A DNA stretch of 64,000 nucleotides from Leuctra nigra (Eukaryota > Arthropoda > Insecta > Plecoptera > Leuctridae). The notes under the pieces are model-generated. The model saw nothing but the letters and a program-made list of their open reading frames with translations. It searched no databases and had not been told where the DNA came from. Positions 35,088-45,845 of the stretch are shown piece by piece (position 1 is the first letter of the stretch; each line of letters opens with the position of its first letter). Both the position numbers and the translations under genes were made by a program. The stretch is taken from the NCBI GenBank assembly GCA_934045905.1, contig OW203762.1:7316001-7380000 (forward strand). Reading direction: 5' to 3'.

Positions 35088-36954
35088 GGGGCACCGACTT
35101 TACAATCAATACGGGCTGATCCATAGGTGTTAATTTAGATGGGCGATTCGATTATATGTCGAGAGAGAGAGAAGTTTGGGAACTTGGAACGTATGTTTGG
35201 TTATTTGAATTCAAGACATGAACCGAATTCTTCCATGAAATGTTTCGATATTTGCAATTCAAACAATTCGACATTTACGAGCGTCTCTATAAGGTTGAAC
35301 TACGGCAAGACATTGCTTTGTGTTTCATCCGCACCGACATTATTGAAAAATAGACATGAAATTAGTCTGCCGCTGTAATCTATCTGGAAACAAGATCCGT
35401 GTTCTCTCTCGTCTAGGTGCATGTCGTGCATATCGTCATATGAGCCGAGAGCGGGGGTGTCAAGTAGACCCAGCCGCGGGAATTATCACCAGGGGTGGGA
35501 TATGAGGTGGGAACGAGGGGGAGGGGGAGCTATACAAACTCCGCACACCTGCCTTCACCTCACTTCACTTGCTACCACGCGGCAGGGGGGGGGGGGGGCA
35601 ACCGCGGGTCACAGCGAATCGTTCCAAATAATTGCAGTTTTCAGTTATGGAACGAATTCAAAAGTTTTGAAATTCAAACGTCGTTTTGTTTTGTTTCATA
35701 CAAAATGTAACGAACGGAATAATGAATGCTAATGATTTCATAATAACGCTGTCGACGTTGTTTTACACCGGGTAAAATGTGGACAAACATTCATTACACC
35801 ATATTGTTTATGTTATTGACTAAAAAGTGTCGACACCAGCGAGGAGACACAGTCTCATCCACATCACATGTCTTCAATAAGCCTCGTGGCTAATTGATTC
35901 GATAAGTTTGCTATTCGCAACAACCCATCCTTGAGCCACTAACTCGTGTCGTGTGTATAGCCTGGCCTCGCGCAAAGTCTTCACACCGCTACGTGCGAAT
36001 AGTGCAATTGGTCTATGCTTGATTGGTGTCAAGCAGGAAACCTGAATGATAAGAGAAATTAAACATCGCTGTCAGCTTGTAAGCCGATTCTGCTCACACA
36101 CATTCACGACAAAACCTGTCGCAACATCCTGATTGAGGTTAATAATATTTTGAATTACAATTACTAAACAAGGGTGGGAAATAAAGGGAAACATGCATTA
36201 AACTTGATTGGCATTATCCACGTACTAGTGTTCCCCATACGCCTGTCAATTAATGATTATATTGTCCTGTGATGGGACAGGTCTATGGCGCGCATCCTAC
36301 TTGCTGGTTTATGAAGCGGCAATAACACGGCTGCATAATATTATACACCATGTGATGATGTAGATATCGTGCAAACCTTATAAACACTGCAGTGCCTACG
36401 CAATCTCGCAAGTCGCGTCAAAATCACTCTCAAGTAGTGATTTTTTACTACGCCTTATCATTTGATACTGAACACAAGCAGAACCTCAGAGTTTCCTACA
36501 TGAAAGAGCCTGTCTCATTCCATTTCCATCACCAGGCAAACCCATATAAATACACTTCTGTAGCAACGAAGTAATTTCCCACTTTAGTGAAGGCAACGCT
36601 TCAAAACACTTTCTAGTAGGTAGTGATGTTTTTACATGACATTTGTAATTGAAATTAAGCAGATCGTCACAGTTCTTGACCTTTAATAAGTAATTCAGTT
36701 ATCGTCCGCCTTCCTTTTCTGTCGTCATCTCAAACCCTTCAATGCACACCACAAGTGATCTGTATTCTATGACAGTTATACGTAATTCTTCATATCCACT
36801 TTCCAGCACTGTGGCTTCATTTGATACAGAAACAAGCAGGGATCCCTCATGAAAGCACACCTTTGATATGCAATTCATTCCATTTCCATCATCTGAAACA
36901 GTTCCGCATTCGAACGAGCTCTGCTATGCATGATGTTGACCCAAACAAACGTCC
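28641..36954. other. Long region without a recognised gene
   Basis: Holds a 30-bp direct repeat GTAGGTGGGTAGGAGGCGG (29693-29722 and 29801-29830) and a partial SINE-like body near 29840. There are GACG-rich patches (31430-31500), G runs at 35071-35091 (21 nt) and 35585-35598 (14 nt), and many ATTA/TAAT-rich stretches (for example 32160-32215). Intact transposons are rarer here than before 24 kb. This could be a long intron or a regulatory region of a nearby gene; I see no supported exon. Confidence 0.4.
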
Positions 36955-37365
36955 TCACACACAGACGTTAGCTTTCCCCATGTCGAGATTGCTTTTCCAG
37001 ATGTCTGGAATGTGTTTGCCGTAGCCACCGAGTGAGACCCAATTGCAAGAAACGACGGCGATATTTTCGTTTCGAATTGCGCTCAGCTTCCCTGCATCTG
37101 ACTCGACAGTCGACGGACTCCCCTCGAGGGACACTCCTGTCTCCTTGACTACCATCTCTTCGGGATGTTTTCCACGAGGATAGAAAACCCCTCTCTCTCT
37201 CTCTCTCTCTCTCTTGTACGAGGATGTCGGTGATTGGTCGGACGGCGTGTAATAAGACGTCATCTCGGCGTCCAGCTGTTCCGTCGCGACGCCGCCATCG
37301 ATTTCGACGTCCTCTTCAACGTGTACGTGATTATGAGATGCAGCGGCACGGTTTTGACGGCTCAT
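36955..37365 (-). CDS. Candidate coding segment, possible 5' exon
   Basis: From the first ATG (37365-37363) the - strand is open for 136 codons to TGA at 36955. It encodes MSRQNRAAASHNHVHVEED, VEIDGGVATEQLDAEMTS, YYTPSDQSPTSSYK, an RE-repeat from a (CT)n tract, and then EEMVVKETGVSLEGSPST. The first part has G/C-rich third positions and acidic plus Ser/Thr/Pro composition, like an N-terminal region of a regulatory protein. No domain is recognised. A splice donor may truncate the exon (for example GTACAAG before the RE tract), so the true 3' border is unknown. It could be the 5' exon of the gene ending at 25 kb; that link is only inferred from shared strand and base usage. Confidence 0.35.
   Translation of the reverse strand: MSRQNRAAASHNHVHVEEDVEIDGGVATEQLDAEMTSYYTPSDQSPTSSYKRERERERGVFYPRGKHPEEMVVKETGVSLEGSPSTVESDAGKLSAIRNENIAVVSCNWVSLGGYGKHIPDIWKSNLDMGKANVCV
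37192..37214. repeat. (CT)n microsatellite
   Basis: About eleven CT repeats lie inside the candidate - strand coding segment, where they read as Arg-Glu repeats. Confidence 0.95.
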
Positions 37366-40300
37366 TGAGCCGACGCCGAACGCAGATGGGTTTCGATTGA
37401 CGCAGGGCTTTTGAAGGGTTTTAAGGGCGTGTTGATTCAGTGACGGGTCCAATCCGTGGACAGTGGACACTAATTGTGATTATTGGACGGAGATTATATT
37501 GAGCCAAGTGTGTGTATTCACTGGGATTTCAATAGATTAGAGTAAATCATCATTTTGACGTAACGCTGTTATAGGGGAAGGACGGCCTCCGTTCATTTTA
37601 GGAGTGTGCTGAAGAGTTAGTAATAATTTTTGAACAGTTTTTTTCCTACCGGTTTTGCATAGCAACAGGAAATTCTGAATTATAACTCCACTAAATCTTT
37701 GAGGGAGATCACATTATGTGTCAAAAACTTGGCCAACCCGTTCAAGGAACAATTATGTTATAACAATATGATCTTTTCAACGTAATTTTATCTTCAACAA
37801 GACGGTTAGAATATAAAATATTGTGGTTTAGAGCGTGAATAATTATAAAAAGTACCTGTACTTAAAATCCGATCTCACTCATTTCCGGATCTGAACGTCT
37901 TTTTCATGTTCCGATTTTAAATGACGATAAAACATTAAATTGAGTCCATTCACTCCAAAGTTTTGAATATTGTGCTCGCATTTTACACACCGCTTAGTCT
38001 CAAAATATTGTTCATCACAATTATGATATGAATAAGCTCAAAACAGTTATTTTTCCGGGAGCAAAATAATAAACCCGCATAAACTAAGTACATGTTCTTC
38101 TGCCGGCCGTGCATACACTAATAAACAACTCAACTCAGATAATTTGTTTTTCATCAACTCTGCAGTGATGGCAACATTTCTGGACCGTTTCCGGCTGTAT
38201 GTTATTGAGCGCGGACATATTGTTGGCAGCAAGGTGTGTTTGTGAGTGACAATGCAATTGCAATTGCACTTAGGAATGTTGAGACTCTCAGCTATGACGT
38301 ATTAGAGGAAGCGAGGGCGTAAACACATCTTCAACGTCAAGATCTCAGGAAATTAATTGAAAACATCAAAGAGAACTTGAACTATTGTGATAGAATGTAA
38401 TTCCTATGATAATAATGTGTATACGGATGCCAACCACAGCTTTATTATTTTAGAAGTATAACTAAGTATACATGTATGCCTCAAGGGTGCTTAATGAAAA
38501 ACAGTCCAACAGCGGATTGAACCGAGGGGAACGAAGTGAGTATAACGATGGCCTCGATCGAACCCGGGATGTCTACAATGTCCGTTCGGCAGTGATATGT
38601 TCCGTGTTCAAGCCCATCTTTGGTCAGATATTTTCGACTTCAGTGGAAGTTTTCTAGGAGGCATTGTTTTCAAAAGAATAAATGGCCGGTCATGTTATTT
38701 TCTTTCAATCACTTGTTAAAATATTCTGTTCTAGTCGCCTTCCTAGAGCGAAATGTGATCTTGGTTACGCCACTACTTCCCACCAATATTGTCTCTCTCC
38801 TGGTAGTTTTCACAAGCATTCCAGACGACATTATAATCCCATAATCAGCTTGGAGTAAGGACATGTTTTCCACGAGTAAACTTATATCAAATTGTGAAGC
38901 CTGATACACGTCTCTCTGCCCGTCTTGACTTTCATTCAAGCTGCTGCAGTTCGTTGGAGAACTTCTTCTAATAGTGCAGGATAACAGCATATTGCACCAC
39001 AATGCGTCGGAAGGCGGTAAAAAACTTTTCGAAATACACAGTGCTTCGCTTTTCCCGAGAGGCCAACCGAGTATGTAACTTTCAAGTCTTTTTCTCGCCG
39101 AATTGGTTCAAATCATTGTTTGACTTCACGACGAATGAAATAATAAAATAAAACTCTTCCGACATTTTCACTCAAACAACCTCGAAACGATGCATGAATA
39201 TGCAGAGCGCTTTGCTTGCTTTTCGTGTTATATCAAATGAAAATATAATTGGCTTGGTTGCCAATGTTGAAAATTACATCACAATTGAACCTAGATCCTT
39301 CTAATACAAAAATGCGTCTTGGTCTAATTCAGGTGTGCATTCAATTTAGGCAATATTACCCTACTTGAGAGCAAATACATATTCTAATTTACATTTCTGT
39401 ATAAATATTATGGTTTTTTCTCTGGCGTATATTATACGTTTTATAATTAAAACGATATACATTGTCAACATTCTAAAACAAAGACATTTCATAAAGTCTT
39501 CTATGAACACTTGGTCTTTCCCCTAGATACATGTACACATAAATTCATGCAACAAGCACGTAAAACCCAATGTCTCCATCTCTTTTCATCCCCAATTATT
39601 TAACACCTCTCCCGGTTTCCCGAAAACCTCGAGGCTCCCGAAAGTTCGCGCTCTCTCTCCCTCCCGATCTAAACATTCGTCTGGCTTTCTGGGAAGCGCT
39701 ATTTCTGTTCCCCGAGGGAAGACGCAGCGGCGAATGAATGGACGAATCTGTCTGTTCGAGAAGTCGCCGAATAAATGCGAGGATTTATACCAACTCTTTG
39801 TCCGATCAAGATGAAACTAGGAGAGTTTTATTTTCATTGTAGACCGGTTCCGTTCGATTAATTTGTCAATTTATCACGCCTTAAGACGTTAAGTCAATAG
39901 ATTGTGGTGACGATTAAAAAACACATTGACAATTAGTATTATTATAGGGGTATTGATCGTACGGCTTTTATTGATTCACCTTTTCCATATTCGTTAAATA
40001 AAAGATGTAATTACGAATGCACACGTTTTCCCATTATTTATTTCAGCTGATGCTTCAATTAGCACAACTCGAGTTAAAACAATTTTAAGCGCTTATTAGT
40101 GATACTCGTTGCTCTGATGGGCACATATTGGGAAATCATGTTTTGGAAGACCTTCACTAAAATAAAACGACAATGAAAATAATTATTGTTTGAGTTTCAA
40201 TCGATTGTCGTATCATCTGTCATACACACATCTTTCTATTGTTATCTTCATCCGGCATAATTTTGAAAATACATTATTCATATAATTTCAAGCTTTCAAT

Positions 40301-42854
40301 GACAAAGTGTCCACAATATCGCTGTCACAACAATGGTACTTACAACTTTAACCAAAGATTAAATGCACTTCGTTACCGCAGTCCTTGTTTTAAATGGGTT
40401 AAGCTCTCAGTACAACTCTACCCTATTACATCTCTGTACAACATACACTTGGCTACAAGCAGCACCGCAAAACAAGCACAATCCTCGATGTACTCAAACA
40501 ATCGTCTTATATGTGGACAGACTATACTTCAAGCAACTCCGAGGAAACTGTAGAGCGACTATATCACGCTACCCTTCAAAAACAAACATCAGTTATCACA
40601 AAGAATAATTCATAAAGAGCTATTAAAGACGTATACATTCCGTCTCTCCACGATTATGGAAACCAAGCAGCGTTTTCTTCTTGCCCGTCGTCGTAATTAC
40701 CCGGCGCAGAAAGCCAGCCGAGCGTGGTTCGAGCTAACCGGTGTGATATGACTTGGCATTATCTCTCTACCATGCCATTGTATTGCAATCAAGTGTGCAG
40801 TGAACGTGTGTTTCAAACGGGCTTCATTATCTGCTGCCGAGATCCTCGGAGATCGATCTTGGGCCAAGTTGCTTTCAATAGCTCATTACATCCCGCCCTG
40901 GCTGTGCCACCGCAAACAAAGCATGGCGTCGATCTTTTCATGTAACAATGTGTGGCGATGTTTCATTTCTTTTGCCAGCGGTGTTTTGTTGCCCGCAGGT
41001 TGCACATGTGGCGTTGTTCTTCGTTTGGATGGGAGCGACGACGCACACGTGTGTGCCACGTAATTTAGAAAACGCGTTGGGATTTTTTTTTGTGTGGGTA
41101 TAGAATTGTTTTGGTGATTAGCACGTGGGTCCTAAAGCCTTTGAGAGTATTTTTTTAAAAACATCTCTTGTTCTTGACTGTAGAGGATAAAAGGAACCTA
41201 AAAAATATGATTTTAACTTTGAAACACGCATGTAAACAAGTTTGAGGTATTTCTAATCCGAAGTGAAAAGCAAGTCTCCCAGAAGAGCTGGGGTTTTACT
41301 CCCAAAAGCGTTCAAGTAACTTATCTTGGACAGAAACCAAAAGAATGAATTTTCAGGGACACAAAAAAGTGGACAGAAATCCGAGCTCAGTGAAGGGGAA
41401 AACAGAACAGGCCTTCACTTTCGAGGGGAATAAAAAGCGTCCGTGCCGATTACAACACACGGACCAACGGGAAGATAACAAAAACGCTGCCACCGCCCCC
41501 CGAAAACCCAATACCGCGTCGCGATTACGTCACAAAGCCACGCATCGACAATGGCAAGTTGCAGCGAGGAAAATGAAAAGTGTCTGGATGCATCGATGAC
41601 GGTTGGGCCGTCTGTCTGGCACCCACCACCGCCCCCTTGAATCACTCGCTCTAATCATCGCGCGCACAGGCTCGAGTGTGCGTGACACTGCGTGATGCGT
41701 ACAAGGGCTGTAATTGCCACTTTTAGGTCACCGCTGTTATCATTAATAACAGCTAGGTTTGTCGTGCGGGGGGGGGGGGGGGGGGGGGGGGATTACTCCA
41801 CCCACCCCTTCTTCTCCTCCCTTCGCCCCTTTACATCGTTATCCTGCACGAAGTGGAATCATAGAAGAGGAGATTACCCAACCGTCCAATGGCATCATAA
41901 CGTTCGATGATCCAAGAGGGGGGCGGGGGACAATATCGCCCGGAGCAAGGGGGGTCGTTATTGCGTCAAATCAAATGCGAACTTCCACGGACGTTTTGGA
42001 AGATATAACCATTATTCGATATATATCTTTTATTCTATAGACTTCTATTCCGGGGATTCGACCGAAATCTCGTTCGAATCTATCTATAGGTTTCTTCCGT
42101 GTTTTCCACATTTCCTTCCAGAGACCTCGCTTAGCATGGACGACTGCCGCTAAGTCTGTGCTTGTAAGCCATATCGGGACACACAATTATGTGACTAAAT
42201 TGGCAAAGCTCATAACCATAAAACATTGCAAATTAAATTGCCAATCCTTGTCAAGTTTGTCATTTATGGCAGCGGCGAAGCGAGTCCCACAATATTCATT
42301 CATCGTGTTTCCTTTCTAGCTGAACATTTTCATCGAGAGAGCAAAGCGAGTCATTCGAGATCACGAATCTGCTTCTAGTTGTCGAAAACGTGTCCCCCCT
42401 CCCCCTCCCCTCCCCGGATGCAGCATAAACAACGAGGCTGGATGCAGATTCACGTCGAAGTCTCTCTTCAATTTGCATCGAGGATTATAAACATTCGCCG
42501 AGAGGATCGTAAGAAATGAGAACGCGCTTAAAAATATGCCCCCCCCCCCCCCCCCCCCCGCCCTTCAGTCCAACCCTCGACGTTTCAACAAAGACTCTGC
42601 ATAATTTAACCCTTGCTATATGGCCTCGTGGAAAAGAACGAAATTGGTCCTAAAGACAAATCTGACATGTGTTTCCCGGAAAGAAATATCGTGGAGTTGC
42701 AGTAATTAATGTCTAACTTTATAAACGTGACATTTTATTCGGTATACTTTGTCAACTCCACTCGGCAGCTCAATAACGAGTGGAACTGTCAGGTTCAATT
42801 GCATGGTTTCAGAGCACAATGGCTGCTAACTATACACGTTGTAGCTACAGCAGA
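37366..42854. other. Long region without a recognised gene
   Basis: Mostly AT-rich noncoding sequence, with GC-richer patches near 39600-39780 and 40680-41050. There are poly-G (41768-41791, 24 nt) and poly-C (42539-42559, 21 nt) runs. A B-box-like CATCCCGGGTTCGATCGAG on the - strand near 38560 may be a SINE remnant. Small ORFs have no supporting features. Confidence 0.4.
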
Positions 42855-43190
42855 ATCTAGTGGAGCGGTCGCTCCACGCCAGCCAAGTCGTACGGCGCGC
42901 GCACACTCTCATATAAAGGCTGGAGCAAACCCACTTTTACTGTAAGCATCAAAGTGGCATTTTCGGCCTACTGGATCTTAAAATTGAGAAATCTCACATT
43001 GTTGCGAAATATCTTAATTTCGAGCTATAAAAAGCTCGAAACAACATATACAACATACCCTAACATATACAACATACCCTACAACATATACTAAATTTGG
43101 GAACAATAGGTTACGCCCTTTGCGCGCTAGAGGGCCGTGAAAACTGTGTTTTAGGGCGGTTTTCATAATAATAATCTTAGTAGTAGTAGG
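42855..43190 (-). repeat. Repeat block homologous to 3656-3975 (reverse)
   Basis: Starts TCTAGTGGAGCGGTCGCTCCA and runs to AATCTTAGTAGTAGTAGG. It is the reverse complement of 3656-3975, with a local expansion ACATATACAACATACCCT (43045-43095). It is directly joined to the ETS/CRE repeat that follows, showing the arrangement before the Helentron insertion at the first locus. Confidence 0.75.
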
Positions 43191-44400
43191 CTGGAGCTCA
43201 AATCCGGTAAACAGGCCACAGCCTAAGCGGCTGAACCGATTGATCTCACATTTTTACCACGTGTGCACTTTTGGCGTCTGATTTAACCTTGTCCCCATGA
43301 ATTTTTTGTGCCGCCATTTTGAAACCGGAAGTGACGTCATATCTCGTCAACGGTTGGACCGATCGGAACGAAATTTGCGCCAATCGTTTCAGACGGTCAT
43401 CTATATGGATTATCAATATCAAAAGACTGAACATTATTTTAAATAAACCGGAAATGACGTCATGAAATTTAATATACATCGATTTGCATTTCAGCAACAA
43501 CTGTTGATCCGATTGTCTTGATATTTATGTAACGTTTGTACTTTTGATATTTCATTTGACTTGTTATAAAACCAACCGGAAGCCGCCATTTTGAAACCGG
43601 AAGTGACATCATGTCTCAAAAACGGCTAAACAGATTAGAACAAAACCAGCGCTAAACGATTTAGACGGTCAACTTTATGTAATCAGTAATATTTGATGAT
43701 TCAAATATCGAAACCGGAAATGACGTCACACATTTTATGACCTATACCGGAAATGACGTCATAAATATGCTAAATGACGCTAAATTCACCACTTTATACT
43801 TTAAAATAGATATAAGTAAACGTACTTTGTAAATAATTATAAATTCAAGGTTGCAGTGTTCTCGGCGGCCATTTTTAAAACCGGAAGTGACGTCATATAT
43901 CGTAAACGGTTGTACCGATTGCAACCTAAGTTTGGAAATGTGTTGGACTAATAATTATGAATTCAAGACGACATTATTTTCGGCCGCCATTGTTAAAACC
44001 GGAAGTGACGTCAAATATCGAAAATGGCTGTACCGATTGCAATCAAATTTTGGAAATGTGTTGTACTAATAATTATGAATTCAAGACGACATTATTTTCG
44101 GCCGCCATTGTTAAAACCGGAAGTGACGTCATATATCGAAAATGGCTGTACCGATTGCAACCAAATTTTGGAAATGTGTTGTACTAATAATTATGAATTC
44201 AAGACGACATTATTTTCGGCCGCCATTGTTAAAACCGGAAGTGACGTCATATATCAAAAACGGCTGTACCGATTGCAACCAAATTTTGGAAATGTGTAGG
44301 AGTAATAATTATGAATTCAAGACGACATTATTTTCGGCCGCCATTGCTAAAACCGGAAGTGACGTCATATATCGAAAACGGCTGGACCGATTGTAACGAA
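43190..44400 (-). repeat. ETS/CRE/YY1-motif repeat family, reverse copy
   Basis: Repeated units combine GCCGCCATTTT (YY1-like), ACCGGAAGT (ETS) and TGACGTCA (CRE), followed by an AACGGYTGNACCGAT-type phrase. Exact CCGGAAGTGACGTCA occurs at 43325, 43881, 43999, 44117, 44235 and 44353. Three CCGGAAATGACGTCA versions occur near 43449, 43713 and 43747, and one has ACATCA near 43599. The first half is the reverse counterpart of 880-1560. No coding potential beyond periodic shadows. Confidence 0.75.
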
Positions 44401-44405
44401 ACTTA
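43835..44405. repeat. 118-bp tandem array, about five units
   Basis: AATTATGAATTCAAGACGAC-type starts lie at 43835 (diverged), 43953, 44071, 44189 and 44307, exactly 118 bp apart. Each unit contains one GCCGCCATT, one CCGGAAGTGACGTCA and one GTACCGATTGCAAC-like phrase. The four overlapping + strand ORFs here are shadows of the array. Confidence 0.95.
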
Positions 44406-44563
44406 AAGCTATTCTTCTTGGATAATTATTTTAATCTTATATACCAAACGCAACTTTTCTAAGTATCCAAATCGGCATAGGCGTATTTTTTTAAAGAAAT
44501 AAGTTCTTGCACGGACACAAGCTGTGCTACAAGCTGTATGAATAAACTAACAAAAGAAGTGAT

Positions 44564-45845
44564 ATCCCAGAAAAAAACACTCCGTGTAAAAAAGGCAGCC
44601 AAGTCTCTTTACTTTAAAAAAATTCAACACCGAAAAGGAGTGATATCAAAAAAGGAGCCAAGTCAATGACATTTCCAAATATTTAATCGTATCTTTGAAA
44701 TAAAAGTATAAACACCGAGAAATACTTTACAAAAGGACTTGGCGCATCGTTTTTTTAAAGACATTTTTCTATTCATAAGCATGTGCCATTTATATACAAC
44801 CGTCATTTTGAATGTTTAGAATAATAGGGAAACATCTTTCAATTAGGTACATATTATACATACCTTCTGTAAAATATTTTCTATATGAATATATACGCTA
44901 TGAAACTTGTTGTCTATGCTTTCTATAAATATACACAATAGTAATCTTCGTAATATTGTTTCGTGGTGAATATAATTAAGTCTCATGCGTTATACCTTCT
45001 CATCATGTAACAATTTCTATTAATACACATTTTATAAAAATACATTTCACAAAGAAGACAGTCATATTGAATTTCTATTAAAAAATTTAACTTTATACAC
45101 TTGACACTTCAAAAATATATAATTGTGTTCCATTAGTTAGTAATTATTTGACAACGTTTCATGATTTCCTTCAGTCAAGATCAAATTATGAAAAGATACC
45201 AGTCTAATATCGCCATATTAACAGTACTGCAAGAATATGTATGAGCCCACTTCCAATTGATATGAAGGGATGTGTGTTGTGAAAAATATCCGACCGAACC
45301 GGGGCACGAACTTGGGACCTCTCACTTGCCGGGCGAGAGCTCTACCAACTGAGCTACCCGATCGGACGGGCGGACATTAGACACAACACACTGATGAGGA
45401 TCCTGACTCCTGACTCCATGGAAGTTTTCCAAAGAAACCTACATTCTCACCACTTCCAATTGTTATGTAATTCTTTCACCCTTATATTACTTATATATTA
45501 CAGCATAAAATCATGCTTCTATCGCCATTGACAAAACTATAAAATAGTCATTACTAAAAGTAGCTTGATTCATAGATTCTGGCTCTAATAGAAAGAGGAA
45601 AATGTACCTACTTGTAAATTTCTTTCCACTTTTAGGATAAAATGATGTCTTTAAAAAAACGATGCGCCAAGTCCTTTTGTAAAGTATTTCTCGGTGTTTA
45701 TACTTTTATTTCAAAGATACGATTAAATATTTGGAAATGTCATTGACTTGGCTCCTTTTTTGATATCACTCCTTTTCGGTGTTGAATTTTTTTAAAGTAA
45801 AGAGACTTGGCTGCCTTTTTTACACGGAGTGTTTTTTTCTGGGAT
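44564..45845. mobile_element. DNA transposon with 201-bp terminal inverted repeats that look identical
   Basis: 44564-44764 and 45645-45845 appear to be exact inverted copies. They start ATCCCAGAAAAAAACACTCCG and include two GCCAAGTC direct motifs and an inverted GGACTTGGCGCATCG. The interior (about 880 bp) is AT-rich, holds a tRNA-like segment and has no transposase. Apparent identity of the arms implies recent insertion or gene conversion. The repeat could also be counted from CCC with an AT duplication on each side. It is a non-autonomous relative of the arms at 627-850 and 18550-18813. Confidence 0.8.
45283..45368 (-). tRNA. tRNA-Ala(GGC)-like sequence, probably SINE head or pseudogene
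   Basis: On the - strand CGATCGGGTAGCTCAGTTGG starts a good D arm (TAGCTCAGTTGGTAGAGC). An anticodon arm with loop CCGGCAA (anticodon GGC) follows, closed by CTCGC/GTGAG. The T arm (AAGTTCGTGCC) departs from the GGTTCGANTCC consensus, and position 33 is C, not T. It lies inside the transposon at 44564-45845. I judge it a tRNA pseudogene or tRNA-derived SINE head rather than a working gene. Confidence 0.5.

Noticed and set aside
43851..44396. Four staggered, near-identical + strand ORFs
   Set aside because: They restart every 118 bp with the tandem unit and simply translate the repeat.
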